From Nannocystis sp. (GTDB taxonomy: Bacteria > Myxococcota_A > Polyangia > Nannocystales > Nannocystaceae), in contig JADJRG010000013.1 of NCBI GenBank assembly GCA_016712315.1, positions 2,330,001-2,394,000 on the forward strand: a stretch of 64,000 nucleotides of DNA. Direction: 5' to 3'. Both the position numbers and the translations under genes were made by a program. Positions 32,448-41,234 of the stretch are shown here, piece by piece. The notes beneath the pieces were generated by a model that saw only the letters and a program-made list of their open reading frames with translations, had not been told where the DNA came from and made no database searches. Position 1 is the stretch's first letter; the number at the start of each line of letters is the position of its first letter.

Positions 32448-34748
32448 TCACTCGGCGAGGCCGAACTCGCCGTCCCACTGGAAGTTGGTGCCGCACTCGA
32501 CCGGGGGCTCGAGCACGGGGAGCGGCTCGGGCCACGCGCCGCCCCAGCCGATCATGATGTTGTCGCGGGCGTCGAGGTAGCTAGGCTTCGGGAAGGGCTC
32601 GTAGCTGGTGACGACCATCATGCCGCCGCGGTCGTTGGCGATGTCGTCGATGACGTCGTCGAAGTCCATCGCTTGGTCGGGCGGCAGGCCGCCTTGGGTG
32701 TAGTAGACGATCAGGTCGGTGGGGTTGAAGAGGTTCTTCGGGAGGACCGAGAAGTAGACGCCGGCGCTGCCGAGCATGTCGAGCATGCCGTTGTAGTCAT
32801 ACTCGGCGTGCATGCTGGCTTGCAGGGTGTCGGGGTCGGACTCGAAGAAGTCGGTGCAGAGCATCTGGCCGACCGGCATCTCCAGGGGGAAGGCGGTCGG
32901 CGGGAGCGGGCCGGTGAGGTCGTGCTCGTTGGCGATGAGCTGGCCGGTGGCGCCGTCGTACCAGAAGACGCTGCGCTTGGTGAAGAAGCGGCCGACGATC
33001 CAGATCTGCCAGCGGCCGTCCTCGACGCAGTCGGGGTACTGGTTCCAGTCGTTGCTGGGGTTGTAGTCGTAGCAGTAGGTGGGGCGGTAGGGGAGGCCGT
33101 CGAACTGGGCGTCGACCGAGAAGGTGCCGGCGTTGCGGTCGAAGGTGACCTGGGCGGCGGCCTCGCCTTCACACATGGAGGGCTCCCAGATCTGCATCTC
33201 ATAGGCGCCTGAGGTGTTGAAGCCCATGCGCACGTCGACGGTGCCGGCGCGGTTGGCGTAGTCGGTGACGACGTTCTCCTCGACAGGCAGGCCGCTGGGC
33301 ACGGCGTCAGGGATGAGGTGGGTGAGGTCGAAGACGGCCTCGTCGGTGAGGGCCTCCATGAACTCGACGAGCGCGGGCACGTCGGCGTGGGTGAAGTTGA
33401 GGCCGGCGGCCATCTCGGGGCTGAGGGTGGCGATGATCGCGTCGTGGTTGCTCAGCAGGGTCGGCTGGAGGAGGGGGTCGATCTGGGTGACGTCGTAGCT
33501 GGCGAGGCTGCCGATCGGGTCGATGTAGTGGGCGATGAACTCGCCGAGATCCGCGAATTGGCCGGCGTGACCCCAGGGGCCGGTCAGCTCGGTGTTGCGC
33601 AGCGGCGGGGTGCGGAAGTGGTAGTCGAGGGCGGGGTCGCCGATGCGGCCGCCGCGGCCGAGGTCGTCGTCCCTGAAGAGGCCCTGGCCCTTGCCCGGGC
33701 CGAACTGCGGCAGGGCGATGTTGTGGAAGTCGAGGTCGCTGAGGTTCTGTCCTGAGTGACAGGTGACGCACTGCGCGTCGCCGAGGAAGAGCTTGGCGCC
33801 CTTGAGCTCGGTGTTGGAGAGGGCGTCGTCGTCGCCGCGGAGGAACTGATCCCAGGGGCTGTCGTTCGAGGCGAAGCCGGCGATCTCGAAGGCGGCGATC
33901 GCGTTGGCGGCGTGGGCGAAGCTCATCTCCTCGAAGTCAGTGCCGGGGTAGGCCTCCTCGAAGCGGTCGCGGTACTCGTCGATCTGGCCGAGGCGGGCCA
34001 TCAGGCCCTCCCACAGCGGGGTCTGGTTGTCGTCGCGGATCATCGAGAGGTCGTTGTCGCCGAGGCGGCCGCGCATCTCCCGGCGCGAGGTGACGGGGAA
34101 CATCGCCTGCGCGGAGACGGCGCCGAACTCGAAGACCTCGATCATCTCCGGGGTGACCTCCTCGCGGGCGGGGGTGGTGACCCCGTCGGCGTGGGCGCGC
34201 ACGCGGCCGTCCCAGAACATGACGTCCATGGTGTGGAGGTTAAAGAGGTGCGGGGCGTTACGCGGGATGAAGATCCCCTCGGGGTGGGTGCGGTCCACGC
34301 CGAGGCCGACGCCGCCCTCGCCGATCGACAGGTGGAGGTCGTCGTCGCTGGCGAGCAGCGGGTGGTGGCAGGTCATGCACGAGATGTTCTCGTTGCCGCT
34401 GAGGATCTTGTCGAAGGCGAGGAGCTGACCGAGCTCGACCAGCTCGGGGCGGATCTCCGGGGCCGCGGGCATCGGCTCGATCTTGTGCTTCTTGACCTGC
34501 TTACGGACGTCCTTGACGAGCTTCTTGTGCTCCTTCTTGTCCTCTTTGTCCTTCTTGTCCTGCTTGTCCTTCTTCTTCTGGTCGTGCTTGCCCTTCTTCT
34601 TGCCCTGGTGCGCGGCTTGGTCGTCCTTGAGCTGCGGCGAGTCGTCGCTCTTGCGGTCGCTGGTGGCCTCGGTCTCGTCGCAGCCGGCGCCGAGCGAGAG
34701 GGAGAGGGCGAGGGGCAGGAGCGTCAGGGAGGAGCGGGAGCGGACCAT
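32448..34748 (-). CDS. Di-haem cytochrome c peroxidase-like lipoprotein
   Basis: 766 residues from ATG 34748, with a good AAGGATGG ribosome-binding site 8 nt upstream. Lipobox Cys23 follows LPLALSLSLGAGC. Residues ~45-90 are an extraordinary Lys/Asp/His-rich linker. The central part has two c-type haem sites, CMTCH (124-128) and CVTCH (about 326-330), in a DHCCP/MauG-like layout (LAFDKILSGNENISC, HGQ-type FGPGKGQG, TPPLRNTELTGPWGHAGQ). A further ~320 residues with many aromatic Cys pairs end the protein and match no family I know. Lipid-anchored in the periplasm or on the surface; it may reduce peroxide or oxidise a partner protein. Confidence 0.8.
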   Translation of the reverse strand: MVRSRSSLTLLPLALSLSLGAGCDETEATSDRKSDDSPQLKDDQAAHQGKKKGKHDQKKKDKQDKKDKEDKKEHKKLVKDVRKQVKKHKIEPMPAAPEIRPELVELGQLLAFDKILSGNENISCMTCHHPLLASDDDLHLSIGEGGVGLGVDRTHPEGIFIPRNAPHLFNLHTMDVMFWDGRVRAHADGVTTPAREEVTPEMIEVFEFGAVSAQAMFPVTSRREMRGRLGDNDLSMIRDDNQTPLWEGLMARLGQIDEYRDRFEEAYPGTDFEEMSFAHAANAIAAFEIAGFASNDSPWDQFLRGDDDALSNTELKGAKLFLGDAQCVTCHSGQNLSDLDFHNIALPQFGPGKGQGLFRDDDLGRGGRIGDPALDYHFRTPPLRNTELTGPWGHAGQFADLGEFIAHYIDPIGSLASYDVTQIDPLLQPTLLSNHDAIIATLSPEMAAGLNFTHADVPALVEFMEALTDEAVFDLTHLIPDAVPSGLPVEENVVTDYANRAGTVDVRMGFNTSGAYEMQIWEPSMCEGEAAAQVTFDRNAGTFSVDAQFDGLPYRPTYCYDYNPSNDWNQYPDCVEDGRWQIWIVGRFFTKRSVFWYDGATGQLIANEHDLTGPLPPTAFPLEMPVGQMLCTDFFESDPDTLQASMHAEYDYNGMLDMLGSAGVYFSVLPKNLFNPTDLIVYYTQGGLPPDQAMDFDDVIDDIANDRGGMMVVTSYEPFPKPSYLDARDNIMIGWGGAWPEPLPVLEPPVECGTNFQWDGEFGLAE
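33748..33761. repeat. TGTC-N6-GACA palindrome (inside the peroxidase-like gene)
   Basis: CTGTC CTGAGT GACAG, arms of 5 bp with a 6-nt spacer, right after the second haem-site codons. Confidence 0.6.
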
Positions 34749-35223
34749 AAGCGAACCATCCTTTGAGCGTGAACTGTCCTCGAGTCGGCGACGCGGGCGC
34801 GCGGTCACCTCGAGAAGAGACTCACGGGTAGCGTAGCGAGCTTCGTGATCGGATCACTCACGCTTGTGAAACTTCGTCGCCGCTAAAGTCCGCCCAAAGG
34901 CCACGTATAGGCCGCTATGCGGGGATGTAGGCGTTACTCCTAGTTGTCTCATCGAGGCGTCATGGACGGATCGATGTGGCACATCTAACATGTCCTATAA
35001 GACATGTTAGTGTCCAGTATGGATGACAGATCGGGCGCGGTGTGGTCGCGTCAGTGTCACGCTCCCACCATCGTCGGCGATGATCGCGATCGGCACGCCG
35101 AGCGCGCTCGGCGCGGGCGAGATCGCGCGGGCCGCGTGGGCGCGCTGGGGGCGGGTGATCTCGGCGCGGCGATCGGGCGCGGCGCCGGTGGATCGGGGCG
35201 ATCAGGTCATGGTATCGGGGGCC
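34749..35223. other. Divergent intergenic region of 475 bp
   Basis: This lies between the minus-strand peroxidase-like gene and the plus-strand acyl-CoA dehydrogenase gene. It is AT-richer than its surroundings around 34850-35025, and holds a perfect 10-bp-arm palindrome (34985-35010). An open frame runs from 35023 into the dehydrogenase, but its 67 extra codons are Arg/Ala-rich and not family-like, so they are treated as non-coding. No RNA gene was recognised. Confidence 0.5.
34985..35010. repeat. 10-bp-arm palindrome CTAACATGTC-N6-GACATGTTAG
   Basis: The longest copy of the TGTC-N6-GACA element, with spacer CTATAA and perfect 10-bp arms. It lies between two divergent genes, 214 nt before the acyl-CoA dehydrogenase ATG. 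The size and symmetry fit a dimeric repressor or Crp-type operator as well as a repeated element. Confidence 0.6.
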
Positions 35224-36387
35224 ATGAGCACCGCGAGCCAGGGATCCGACGCGCTGTTTAACCCGACCGAAGAGCACCGGCTGCTCCGCGATATGGTCGC
35301 CGAGTTCGCGCGGCGGGAGGTCGACCCGCAAGCGGCGGCCTCGGACGTGAAGGGGGCGTTGAACCTCGAGCTCTTCCGCCGCTTGGGGGATCTTGGCCTC
35401 CTCGGCGTGACGATCCCAGAGCAAGACGGCGGCGCGGGGCTGGACGCGGTGGCGGCGGTGATCATCCACCACGAGCTGTCAAAGTACGACCCCGGCTTCT
35501 GCCTGGCGTACCTCGCCCACTCGATGCTCTTCGTGAACAATTTTTACCACTGCGCGAGCGCCGAGCAGCGCGCGCGTTACTTGCCGCGGACGATCTCGGG
35601 CGAGTGGGTGGCAGGTATGGGCATGACGGAGCCAGGGGCGGGCACCGACGTGCTGGCGATGACGACGACGGCGACGCGCGACGGCGGCTCGTTCGTGCTG
35701 AACGGCACGAAGACGTACATCACCAACGGCTGCGAGGGCTACTGCTTCCTCGTGTACGCGAAGGTCGACGGCAAGATCACGGCGTTCGTGGTCGACCGCG
35801 AGTGCGCGGGGTTCTCGACCTCGAACCACATCGACAAGCTGGGCATGCGCGGCTCGACCATGTCCGAGCTGATCTTTGAGGACTGCAGGGTGCCGGCGGC
35901 GAACCTGCTGGGGGCCGAGGGGAGCGGGCTCGCGCACATGATGCGCAACCTCGAGATCGAGCGGCTGACGCTGGCGGCGATGAGCGTGGGGATCGCGGAC
36001 CGCTGCCTGGAGCTCATGGTGCGGCACGCGGAGGAGCGCCGGGCGTTCCAGCAGCCGATCAACCGCTTCGGGCAGATCCAGCGCTACATCGGCGAGGCGT
36101 ACGCGATGACCGAGGCGGCGAAGTGTCTGACCTACAACGTCGCGCGCGACGTCGGCCCGGCGCAGCGCAACAGGATCGGCTCGGACGCGGCGAAGCTGTT
36201 CGCGGCGCCGGTCGGCAAGACGGTCGCGGACTACGCGATGCAGGTGATGGGGGGCGCGGGCTACTGCCGCGAGTACCCGGTGGAGCGGCTGTGGCGCGAC
36301 GCGAAGCTGCTGGAGATCGGCGGCGGGACGATCGAGGCCCACCAGAAGAACATCACCAAGGACCTGACCCGCGCGGCGGCGCGTTAG
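35224..36387 (+). CDS. Acyl-CoA dehydrogenase, isovaleryl-CoA dehydrogenase-like
   Basis: 387 residues from ATG 35224. Standard ACAD motifs: GVTIPEQDGGAGLDAV, GMGMTEPGAGTDVLAMTT, FVLNGTKTYITNG, LGMRGSTMSELIFEDCRVP, and QVMGGAGYCREYPVERLWRDAK. The catalytic base is expected at the isovaleryl-type position: MMRNLEIERLTLAA carries Glu before Arg, while the usual short-chain position is Gly (LLEIGGGTIE). This suggests branched-chain (leucine degradation) or citronellyl-type substrates. It is probably alone; the convergent RND gene overlaps its end by 4 nt. Confidence 0.87.
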   Translation: MSTASQGSDALFNPTEEHRLLRDMVAEFARREVDPQAAASDVKGALNLELFRRLGDLGLLGVTIPEQDGGAGLDAVAAVIIHHELSKYDPGFCLAYLAHSMLFVNNFYHCASAEQRARYLPRTISGEWVAGMGMTEPGAGTDVLAMTTTATRDGGSFVLNGTKTYITNGCEGYCFLVYAKVDGKITAFVVDRECAGFSTSNHIDKLGMRGSTMSELIFEDCRVPAANLLGAEGSGLAHMMRNLEIERLTLAAMSVGIADRCLELMVRHAEERRAFQQPINRFGQIQRYIGEAYAMTEAAKCLTYNVARDVGPAQRNRIGSDAAKLFAAPVGKTVADYAMQVMGGAGYCREYPVERLWRDAKLLEIGGGTIEAHQKNITKDLTRAAAR

Positions 36388-39068
36388 CGGCGCCTGGCCG
36401 CGCGGACATGCCGCAGCCAGGCCGCGAGCTGCAGGCCGGCGGGCAGGAGGACGACAGAGGCGAGCAGGCAGAGCAGCATGCCGGCGGCGGCGGTGAAGCC
36501 GAGCGAGAAGAGGCCGAGGTGATCGGCGAAGAGCATGCCGCCGTACCCGAGCGTCGTGGTGAGGGTGGTCATGAAGATCGCGCCGCCGGTCTCGCGCAAG
36601 GTGGTGGCGAGGCGGCCGCCCTCGCGGTGGCGGTGGAGGAGGTGGACGGCGTCGTCCTGGCCCATGCCGATGAGCAGAGGGAAGGCGATGACGTTGAAAA
36701 AGTTTACCTTCCAACCAAACGCGGCGATCAGGCCGCCTAACCACAAGAGCGCGCAGGCGACGGTGACGAAGATGACGAGCGCGGCGCCGGCGCTGCGGAA
36801 GAGGAGCAAGGCGAGGGCGAGCAGGACGGCGAAGGCGAGGCCGATGACGAGCGGGCCGTCGGCGCGGATGAGGTCGACGATCTCAGGGATCACGAAGAAG
36901 GAGGCGGCGACGGGGACCTCGCGGCCGGCGACGTGGAGCTCGCGGTAGGCGTCGTAGACGCGCTTGGCGTTGCGGTAGTCGGACTTGCCGCCCTTGGTCC
37001 AAAAGACGACGTAGCCGCCGAGCTCGCCGCGGGCGTCGGTGAAGCTGGCGCGCACCCAGTCGGGGAGGTCGTCGGCTTCGATGGGGCGATCGACCGCGAG
37101 GTAGGGCCGCCAACTGGCGACGCGCTCGCGATCCGCGGGGGAGAGGGCGCCGAGCTTGCCGTCGATGCGCCGGCGGAGGTCGCGGATCACCGCGAGCTTC
37201 TCCTCCTGGAGGTCGGGCACGTAGGCGTCGATCGCGGCGACCTCGCGCAGGCGATCGTGGAGCTCGATGAGGCGCGGGCCAGGGTAGGCGCGGAGGTCGC
37301 GGAGGACGTCTGGGGCGACGCCGCGGGCGGCGGTGGCGGCGGCGCCGAGGGCGATGAAGGCGGGGTCCTGGCGGTCGTCACCTTCGTCGGGCTCTTCCTC
37401 GTCGGCGAGGGCGTCGGGGTCGGCGGGCGGCGGGCGGCCGCACGCGTCGAGCGGGGGCGGGGGCGGGAGCTCGGCGCCTCGGGCGAGCGCCGCTGCCTCT
37501 GCGGCGTCGAGGCGGGCGAGGGCGGCGAGCTGTTGGTAGGCGGCGCGCGCCTGTCGGCGATCGGCGGCGAGCACGACGGCCGGCGCGAGCGCGCTGGCGC
37601 CGACAGCGGCGCGGTAGTCGTCGTGAGGGGCCTTGCTCGGCGGGGCCGGGGCGGCGCGGACGGGGTCCTCGAGGCGGCCGAGGTCGGTCTCGAGCTCGAG
37701 CGCGTCGAGGTTGTTGGCGGCGAGCGCCGCGGCGGCGACGCCGAGGGCGACGATGACCGCGGCGAGCCGCGGGAAGCGGGGCGGGGTCTGCTCCGCGGCG
37801 GCTGCGGGCGGGGGCTCTGGCGCGGGGCGCTGGGTCGTTCGCCACGGCCAGCGGCGCTCGAGCACGACCAAGGCGGCGGGGAGGACGAGCACGGCGCCGA
37901 CGAGGGAGAGCGTGACGCCGAGGCCCGCGATCACGCCGAAGTGCGAGAAGCCGCGGAAGTCGGCGACGAGCAGGAGGAAGCAGGTGAGGGCGGTGCTGAG
38001 GGCGCCCGCGGCGGTGGAGAGGCCGGTGGTCGTGAAGGTGAGCGCGAGCGCGGGGGTGAGCGCGAGGCCGCGGCGGCGCTCGGCTTGGTAACGCGCGAGG
38101 ATGTGGATCCCGAAGTCGACGCCGAGGCCGAGCAAGACCGCGAAGATGAAGGCGGAGACGAGGTTGAGGGCGCCGTAGAAGACGCGGGCGGCGGCGAGGG
38201 CGGTGATGATGGCGATCGCGAGCGGCAGCAGGACCAAGACGATCGCCCGCAGGCCGCGGAAATAGACGGCGAGGCTGAGCATCAGCAGGCCGAAGACGAC
38301 CGCGGAGCCGCGGACGATGTCACCCTCGAGGCCGCTGACCTTGCGGGTGTGCTCGGCGTAGGCGCCCTCGATCTCGACGACCATGTCGGGGTGATACGCG
38401 GCCGGCTCGGCGGCGGCGGCGGCGGCGGCGAGCTCGCGCGAGAGGCCGCGGGCGAAGGCGATGTCGGTGTCGGGGCGGGTGGGCCGCGCCTTGATGACGA
38501 CGACGCGGCCCTCGTCGGCCTCGTAGTACTCGGGCAGGCGGGTGCCCCGCTCGTAGCGCTCGCGCAGCTCCGGCTCGCTGAGCTGGGGGACGGGGTCGTC
38601 GTCGTCGCCGAGCAGCGCCATCTCGCGGCGCACTTGGGCTTGTATGGCCTCGATGACGCGGCAGCGCAGGTCGAGCAGGTCGGCGAGCTCGGCGTAGAGG
38701 AGCGCGTTCTCCTCGAAGAAGTCGCGGCTCAGGTGGAAGTGGACGTGGCGGAGGTCGGCGCGCTGGCGCAGCTCGGCGGCGAAGCGCTCGCCGAAGCGGA
38801 GGTTGGCCTCGCGGGAGGGGCTGCGGATCTCGACGTAGAGATCCGACTGGTTGCCCAGGCGCTCGCTCATCGCGTCGATCCGGGTGGTGCTGATCGCGTC
38901 GTCGGGGAGGAGGGCGCGGAGCTGCTGGTCGACGCGCAAGCCGAGCGCGAGCCAGAGGGCGGCGACGCCGACGACGAGGGCGACGGCGAGGATGCTCCAC
39001 GGGCGCCGGACGATCAGCGCGGCGAGGCGTTGGGCGCGCTCAGAGGCCTGCTGGGCGGCGAGGTGCAT
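36384..39068 (-). CDS. RND/MMPL-family transporter
   Basis: 894 residues from ATG 39068 (a further 11 codons upstream are open). It has a hydrophobic N-terminal helix, a large periplasmic domain, a first group of about six helices (VVFGLLMLSLAVYFRG, LLGLGVDFGIHILARYQAERR), a second periplasmic domain with an acidic Pro/Asp-rich insert (DPDALADEEEPDEGDD), and a second helix group (FPLLIGMGQDDAVHLLHRHREG). This is the layout of the hopanoid/lipid-exporting HpnN-like and MMPL RND proteins, driven by the proton gradient. The second-copy aspartate pair in GMGQDD is kept. It probably exports a lipid; which one is unknown. Confidence 0.85.
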   Translation of the reverse strand: MHLAAQQASERAQRLAALIVRRPWSILAVALVVGVAALWLALGLRVDQQLRALLPDDAISTTRIDAMSERLGNQSDLYVEIRSPSREANLRFGERFAAELRQRADLRHVHFHLSRDFFEENALLYAELADLLDLRCRVIEAIQAQVRREMALLGDDDDPVPQLSEPELRERYERGTRLPEYYEADEGRVVVIKARPTRPDTDIAFARGLSRELAAAAAAAEPAAYHPDMVVEIEGAYAEHTRKVSGLEGDIVRGSAVVFGLLMLSLAVYFRGLRAIVLVLLPLAIAIITALAAARVFYGALNLVSAFIFAVLLGLGVDFGIHILARYQAERRRGLALTPALALTFTTTGLSTAAGALSTALTCFLLLVADFRGFSHFGVIAGLGVTLSLVGAVLVLPAALVVLERRWPWRTTQRPAPEPPPAAAAEQTPPRFPRLAAVIVALGVAAAALAANNLDALELETDLGRLEDPVRAAPAPPSKAPHDDYRAAVGASALAPAVVLAADRRQARAAYQQLAALARLDAAEAAALARGAELPPPPPLDACGRPPPADPDALADEEEPDEGDDRQDPAFIALGAAATAARGVAPDVLRDLRAYPGPRLIELHDRLREVAAIDAYVPDLQEEKLAVIRDLRRRIDGKLGALSPADRERVASWRPYLAVDRPIEADDLPDWVRASFTDARGELGGYVVFWTKGGKSDYRNAKRVYDAYRELHVAGREVPVAASFFVIPEIVDLIRADGPLVIGLAFAVLLALALLLFRSAGAALVIFVTVACALLWLGGLIAAFGWKVNFFNVIAFPLLIGMGQDDAVHLLHRHREGGRLATTLRETGGAIFMTTLTTTLGYGGMLFADHLGLFSLGFTAAAGMLLCLLASVVLLPAGLQLAAWLRHVRAARRR

Positions 39069-39209
39069 GCTGGGACGCGAGACCCTACGTCGCGCCCGCA
39101 AGAATCTCCAGTGGTGAGAAAAGCGCCTCAGCGGCGGCAGACGTCGGGCCGCGGCGCTTGCGAGGCTCGCCGGGGCCGTGCCATCCTCCGCGGCCCAGGA
39201 GAGCTATCG

Positions 39210-39851
39210 ATGCGCATGATCCTCATCGGCCCGCCGGGCGCTGGCAAGGGAACTCAGGCCGAGAGCCTGGTCGGGTCCTTCAAGATCCCGCACATCTCCT
39301 CCGGCGACATGCTGCGCGGGGCGGTTAAGGCGGGCACCGAGCTCGGTCTGCTAGCAGACCGATATATGAAGGCCGGCGACCTGGTCCCCGACGAGGTGGT
39401 GATCGGCATGATTATCGAGCGGATCGGCGCGGCAGACTGCGCCCGCGGCTTCATGCTCGACGGCTTCCCGCGGACTCGCCCGCAAGCCGAGGCGCTCGAC
39501 GCGGCGCTGAAGGCGGCGCGGGTGTCCCTCGACGCGGTGGTGTTGATCGAGGTGCCGGACGGGCTGATCCTCGAGCGGATCACCGGGCGTCGCTCGGACC
39601 CGGAGACGGGGGCGATCTACCACCTCAAGTTCAAGCCGCCGCCGCCCGAGCTGGAGGGCCGCCTGGTCCAACGCAAGGACGACACGGCGGAGGCCTGCGT
39701 CGCCCGCCTCGACAAGTACCACCGCGAGACGGCGCCGATCGTGCCGTTCTATGAGGGCGCGGGGGTGCTGGTGCGGGTCGACGGGGTGGGCAGCCCAGAC
39801 GAGGTGTTCGTGCGGATCTCTGCCGCCTTGGGGGCCGCGCCTGCGCGCTGA
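39210..39851 (+). CDS. adk: Adenylate kinase
   Basis: 213 residues from ATG 39210, with AGGAG 9 nt upstream. P-loop GPPGAGKGTQAE (residues 8-19), SSGDMLRG, the DGFPRT NMP-binding motif, then a long-form LID domain (GRRSDPETGAIYHLKFKPP, RLVQRKDD). The LID has no zinc-binding Cys, as in E. coli Adk. It balances ATP, ADP and AMP. It lies 7 nt before the CDP-alcohol phosphatidyltransferase gene and is likely co-transcribed. A long open frame upstream of 39210 is the shadow of the RND gene. Confidence 0.95.
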   Translation: MRMILIGPPGAGKGTQAESLVGSFKIPHISSGDMLRGAVKAGTELGLLADRYMKAGDLVPDEVVIGMIIERIGAADCARGFMLDGFPRTRPQAEALDAALKAARVSLDAVVLIEVPDGLILERITGRRSDPETGAIYHLKFKPPPPELEGRLVQRKDDTAEACVARLDKYHRETAPIVPFYEGAGVLVRVDGVGSPDEVFVRISAALGAAPAR

Positions 39852-39857
39852 GCCGCG

Positions 39858-40685
39858 ATGACGCTGCGCTACCTCGCCCCGAACTTGGTCACGTCGCTGG
39901 CGATGCTGCTGGGCATGCTGGCGGTGGTGCTGGCGATGGAGGGGGCGTACACGGCGGCGGCGTGGCTGGTGGTGTGGTCGACGTTCCTCGATCGCGCGGA
40001 CGGCGTGGTGGCGAGGGCGCTGCGGGCGACCAGCGAGTTCGGGGTGCAGATGGACTCCTTCGCCGATTTTTTTAACTTCGGCGCGGTCCCGGCGTTCATC
40101 ATCTACAGGGCGCTGGGGGCGGCGCCGGGGCTGCCCTTTGGGGCAGGTATGGGGCGAGCGCTGGTGCTCGCCACTTGCGCGCTGTGGGTCTTGGCGGCGT
40201 CGTACCGGCTCGCTCGCTTCAACTCGATCGCGGATGACCCGCGCTACAAGGGCCTCTTCTTCGGGATCCCGACGACTTTGGCGGCGGGCACCCTGATGAC
40301 CGGCTTCTTGGCGATGGTCCAATACAGCGGGCCCGGCGCGGAGGTGGCGGCGGCAGCGGCGGGGCCGCGGCTGCTCGGCGCCCTGGCGATCCCGACGAGC
40401 GGCTGGTGGGTCTTTTTGGGGTGGATGCTGGCGCTCGCACTCTTAAAAGTGTCGAACATGCGGGTCCGTAAGCCGATCCCCGGGCGTTCGCTGAGCGGGG
40501 TGGTGATCGGCGTGTTCGGGGTGGTGGGCCTGGTCGGCTCGGCGCTGCGGGTGCTGCCTGAGCTGCTCGTGGCGATCCCGTCGGCGTTTATCGTGTTCTG
40601 GTTGCTGCGGCAGCGCCGGCCGGAGCTGCGGGCGATCCCCGCGCCGCCGATGATCCCGGTGACGCGGGCGAGCTCCGGCTCCTGA
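39858..40685 (+). CDS. pssA: CDP-diacylglycerol-serine O-phosphatidyltransferase (PssA-like)
   Basis: 275 residues, with about eight membrane helices. The CDP-alcohol transferase signature D-x2-DG-x2-AR-x8-G-x3-D-x3-D is intact: DRADGVVARALRATSEFG, then VQMDSFADFFNFG. The context after it (PAFIIYRAL, ASYRLARFN, YKGLFFGIPTTLAAGTLMT) matches type II phosphatidylserine synthase. It makes phosphatidylserine, the precursor of phosphatidylethanolamine, in the inner membrane. The partner decarboxylase is not nearby; the gene follows adk. Confidence 0.88.
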   Translation: MTLRYLAPNLVTSLAMLLGMLAVVLAMEGAYTAAAWLVVWSTFLDRADGVVARALRATSEFGVQMDSFADFFNFGAVPAFIIYRALGAAPGLPFGAGMGRALVLATCALWVLAASYRLARFNSIADDPRYKGLFFGIPTTLAAGTLMTGFLAMVQYSGPGAEVAAAAAGPRLLGALAIPTSGWWVFLGWMLALALLKVSNMRVRKPIPGRSLSGVVIGVFGVVGLVGSALRVLPELLVAIPSAFIVFWLLRQRRPELRAIPAPPMIPVTRASSGS

Positions 40686-40776
40686 ACAAAGAACGACGAA
40701 CAAAAGCGAGACCACGGACGTGGTTGTCGGATAACCGGCGACCCGGCGACCTGGCGCGCGAAAACTCGGGCTGGCG

Positions 40777-40806
40777 GAGATGATTGTTACATGAAACAAT
40801 CATCTC
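40777..40806. promoter_or_regulatory. 12-bp-arm inverted repeat in the leader of the 40829 small ORF
   Basis: GAGATGATTGTT and AACAATCATCTC are perfect complements separated by ACATGA. They sit 7 nt before a strong AAAGGAG Shine-Dalgarno sequence (40813-40819). A second nested pair, TGTTAC (40785-40790) and GTAACA (40808-40813), could form a competing hairpin that covers the ribosome-binding site. The hairpin contains ATG 40791, which opens a six-codon reading frame ending TAA at 40811. This could be an operator or a translational attenuator. Confidence 0.5.
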
Positions 40807-40828
40807 TGTAACAAAGGAGCCCCGCGCC

Positions 40829-40948
40829 ATGATCTTCAGCCCCTTCTCTCCGTGCCTCGCTCGTGACCTCGACCGGCTCGAATCGACGCGTGATGTGGTT
40901 CTGTGGCTGATTATGAGCGCAGGCGCATTTTTTGCGTTTGTCCAGTAG
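40829..40948 (+). CDS. Putative 39-residue membrane microprotein
   Basis: An ATG 9 nt after a perfect AAAGGAG, followed by 39 codons and TAG. The product is MIFSPFSPCLARDLDRL followed by a Glu/Ser/Thr/Arg stretch, then a hydrophobic stretch from about residue 23 (VVLWLIMSAGAFFAFVQ), consistent with a single membrane segment. Third-position GC is lower than in nearby genes, so it may be foreign or only weakly constrained. It lies directly after a perfect inverted repeat. No homology assigned. It could be a leader peptide, a type I toxin or a membrane microprotein. Confidence 0.45.
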   Translation: MIFSPFSPCLARDLDRLESTRDVVLWLIMSAGAFFAFVQ

Positions 40949-41045
40949 GCCCACTCTGTGACGGAAAAGTGTCATCCGGGTGAACTCGGGCCGTGCGGCC
41001 GAGGGCGCTGATCCGATCGCACCGCTGGTGACGCTCACTTCAGCG

Positions 41046-41201
41046 ATGAGCACAACGACGACCTCCGCCACCCACGACGAGACCCCCGTGAGCATCACGA
41101 CCACGACCAACGGCGATGCGAAGGCGCCCAGCGGCGACGAGACCGAGCTCTCGATCGGCCGCGAGGACATCATTAAGCGCGAGGACAAGGACAAAGGGTG
41201 A
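41046..41201 (+). CDS. Putative 51-residue acidic/Thr-rich small protein
   Basis: 51 residues from ATG 41046 (GTG 40980 is an in-frame alternative). Two TTTT blocks, then Asp/Glu/Lys-rich to the end (SIGREDIIKREDKDKG). Nearly every third codon base is G or C, so the frame looks coding. A strong intrinsic terminator follows 33 nt later, which supports a transcript ending here. No Cys, signal peptide or known motif; no clear ribosome-binding site. Probably a small soluble, unstructured protein. Function unknown. Confidence 0.5.
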   Translation: MSTTTTSATHDETPVSITTTTNGDAKAPSGDETELSIGREDIIKREDKDKG

Positions 41202-41234
41202 CGGCCAGGTCCGGCTACCCCCCCAGCCACCTGG

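Noticed and set aside
34500..34625. Direct repeats of TCCTTCTTG type
   Set aside because: They encode the Lys/Asp-rich linker of the peroxidase-like lipoprotein.
35023..35223. N-terminal extension of the acyl-CoA dehydrogenase
   Set aside because: The 67 codons are Arg/Ala-rich and not conserved in the family; the start at 35224 matches the expected size.
36933..39209. Open frame upstream of and in frame with adk
   Set aside because: It is the antisense shadow of the RND transporter; adk has its own AGGAG and starts at 39210.
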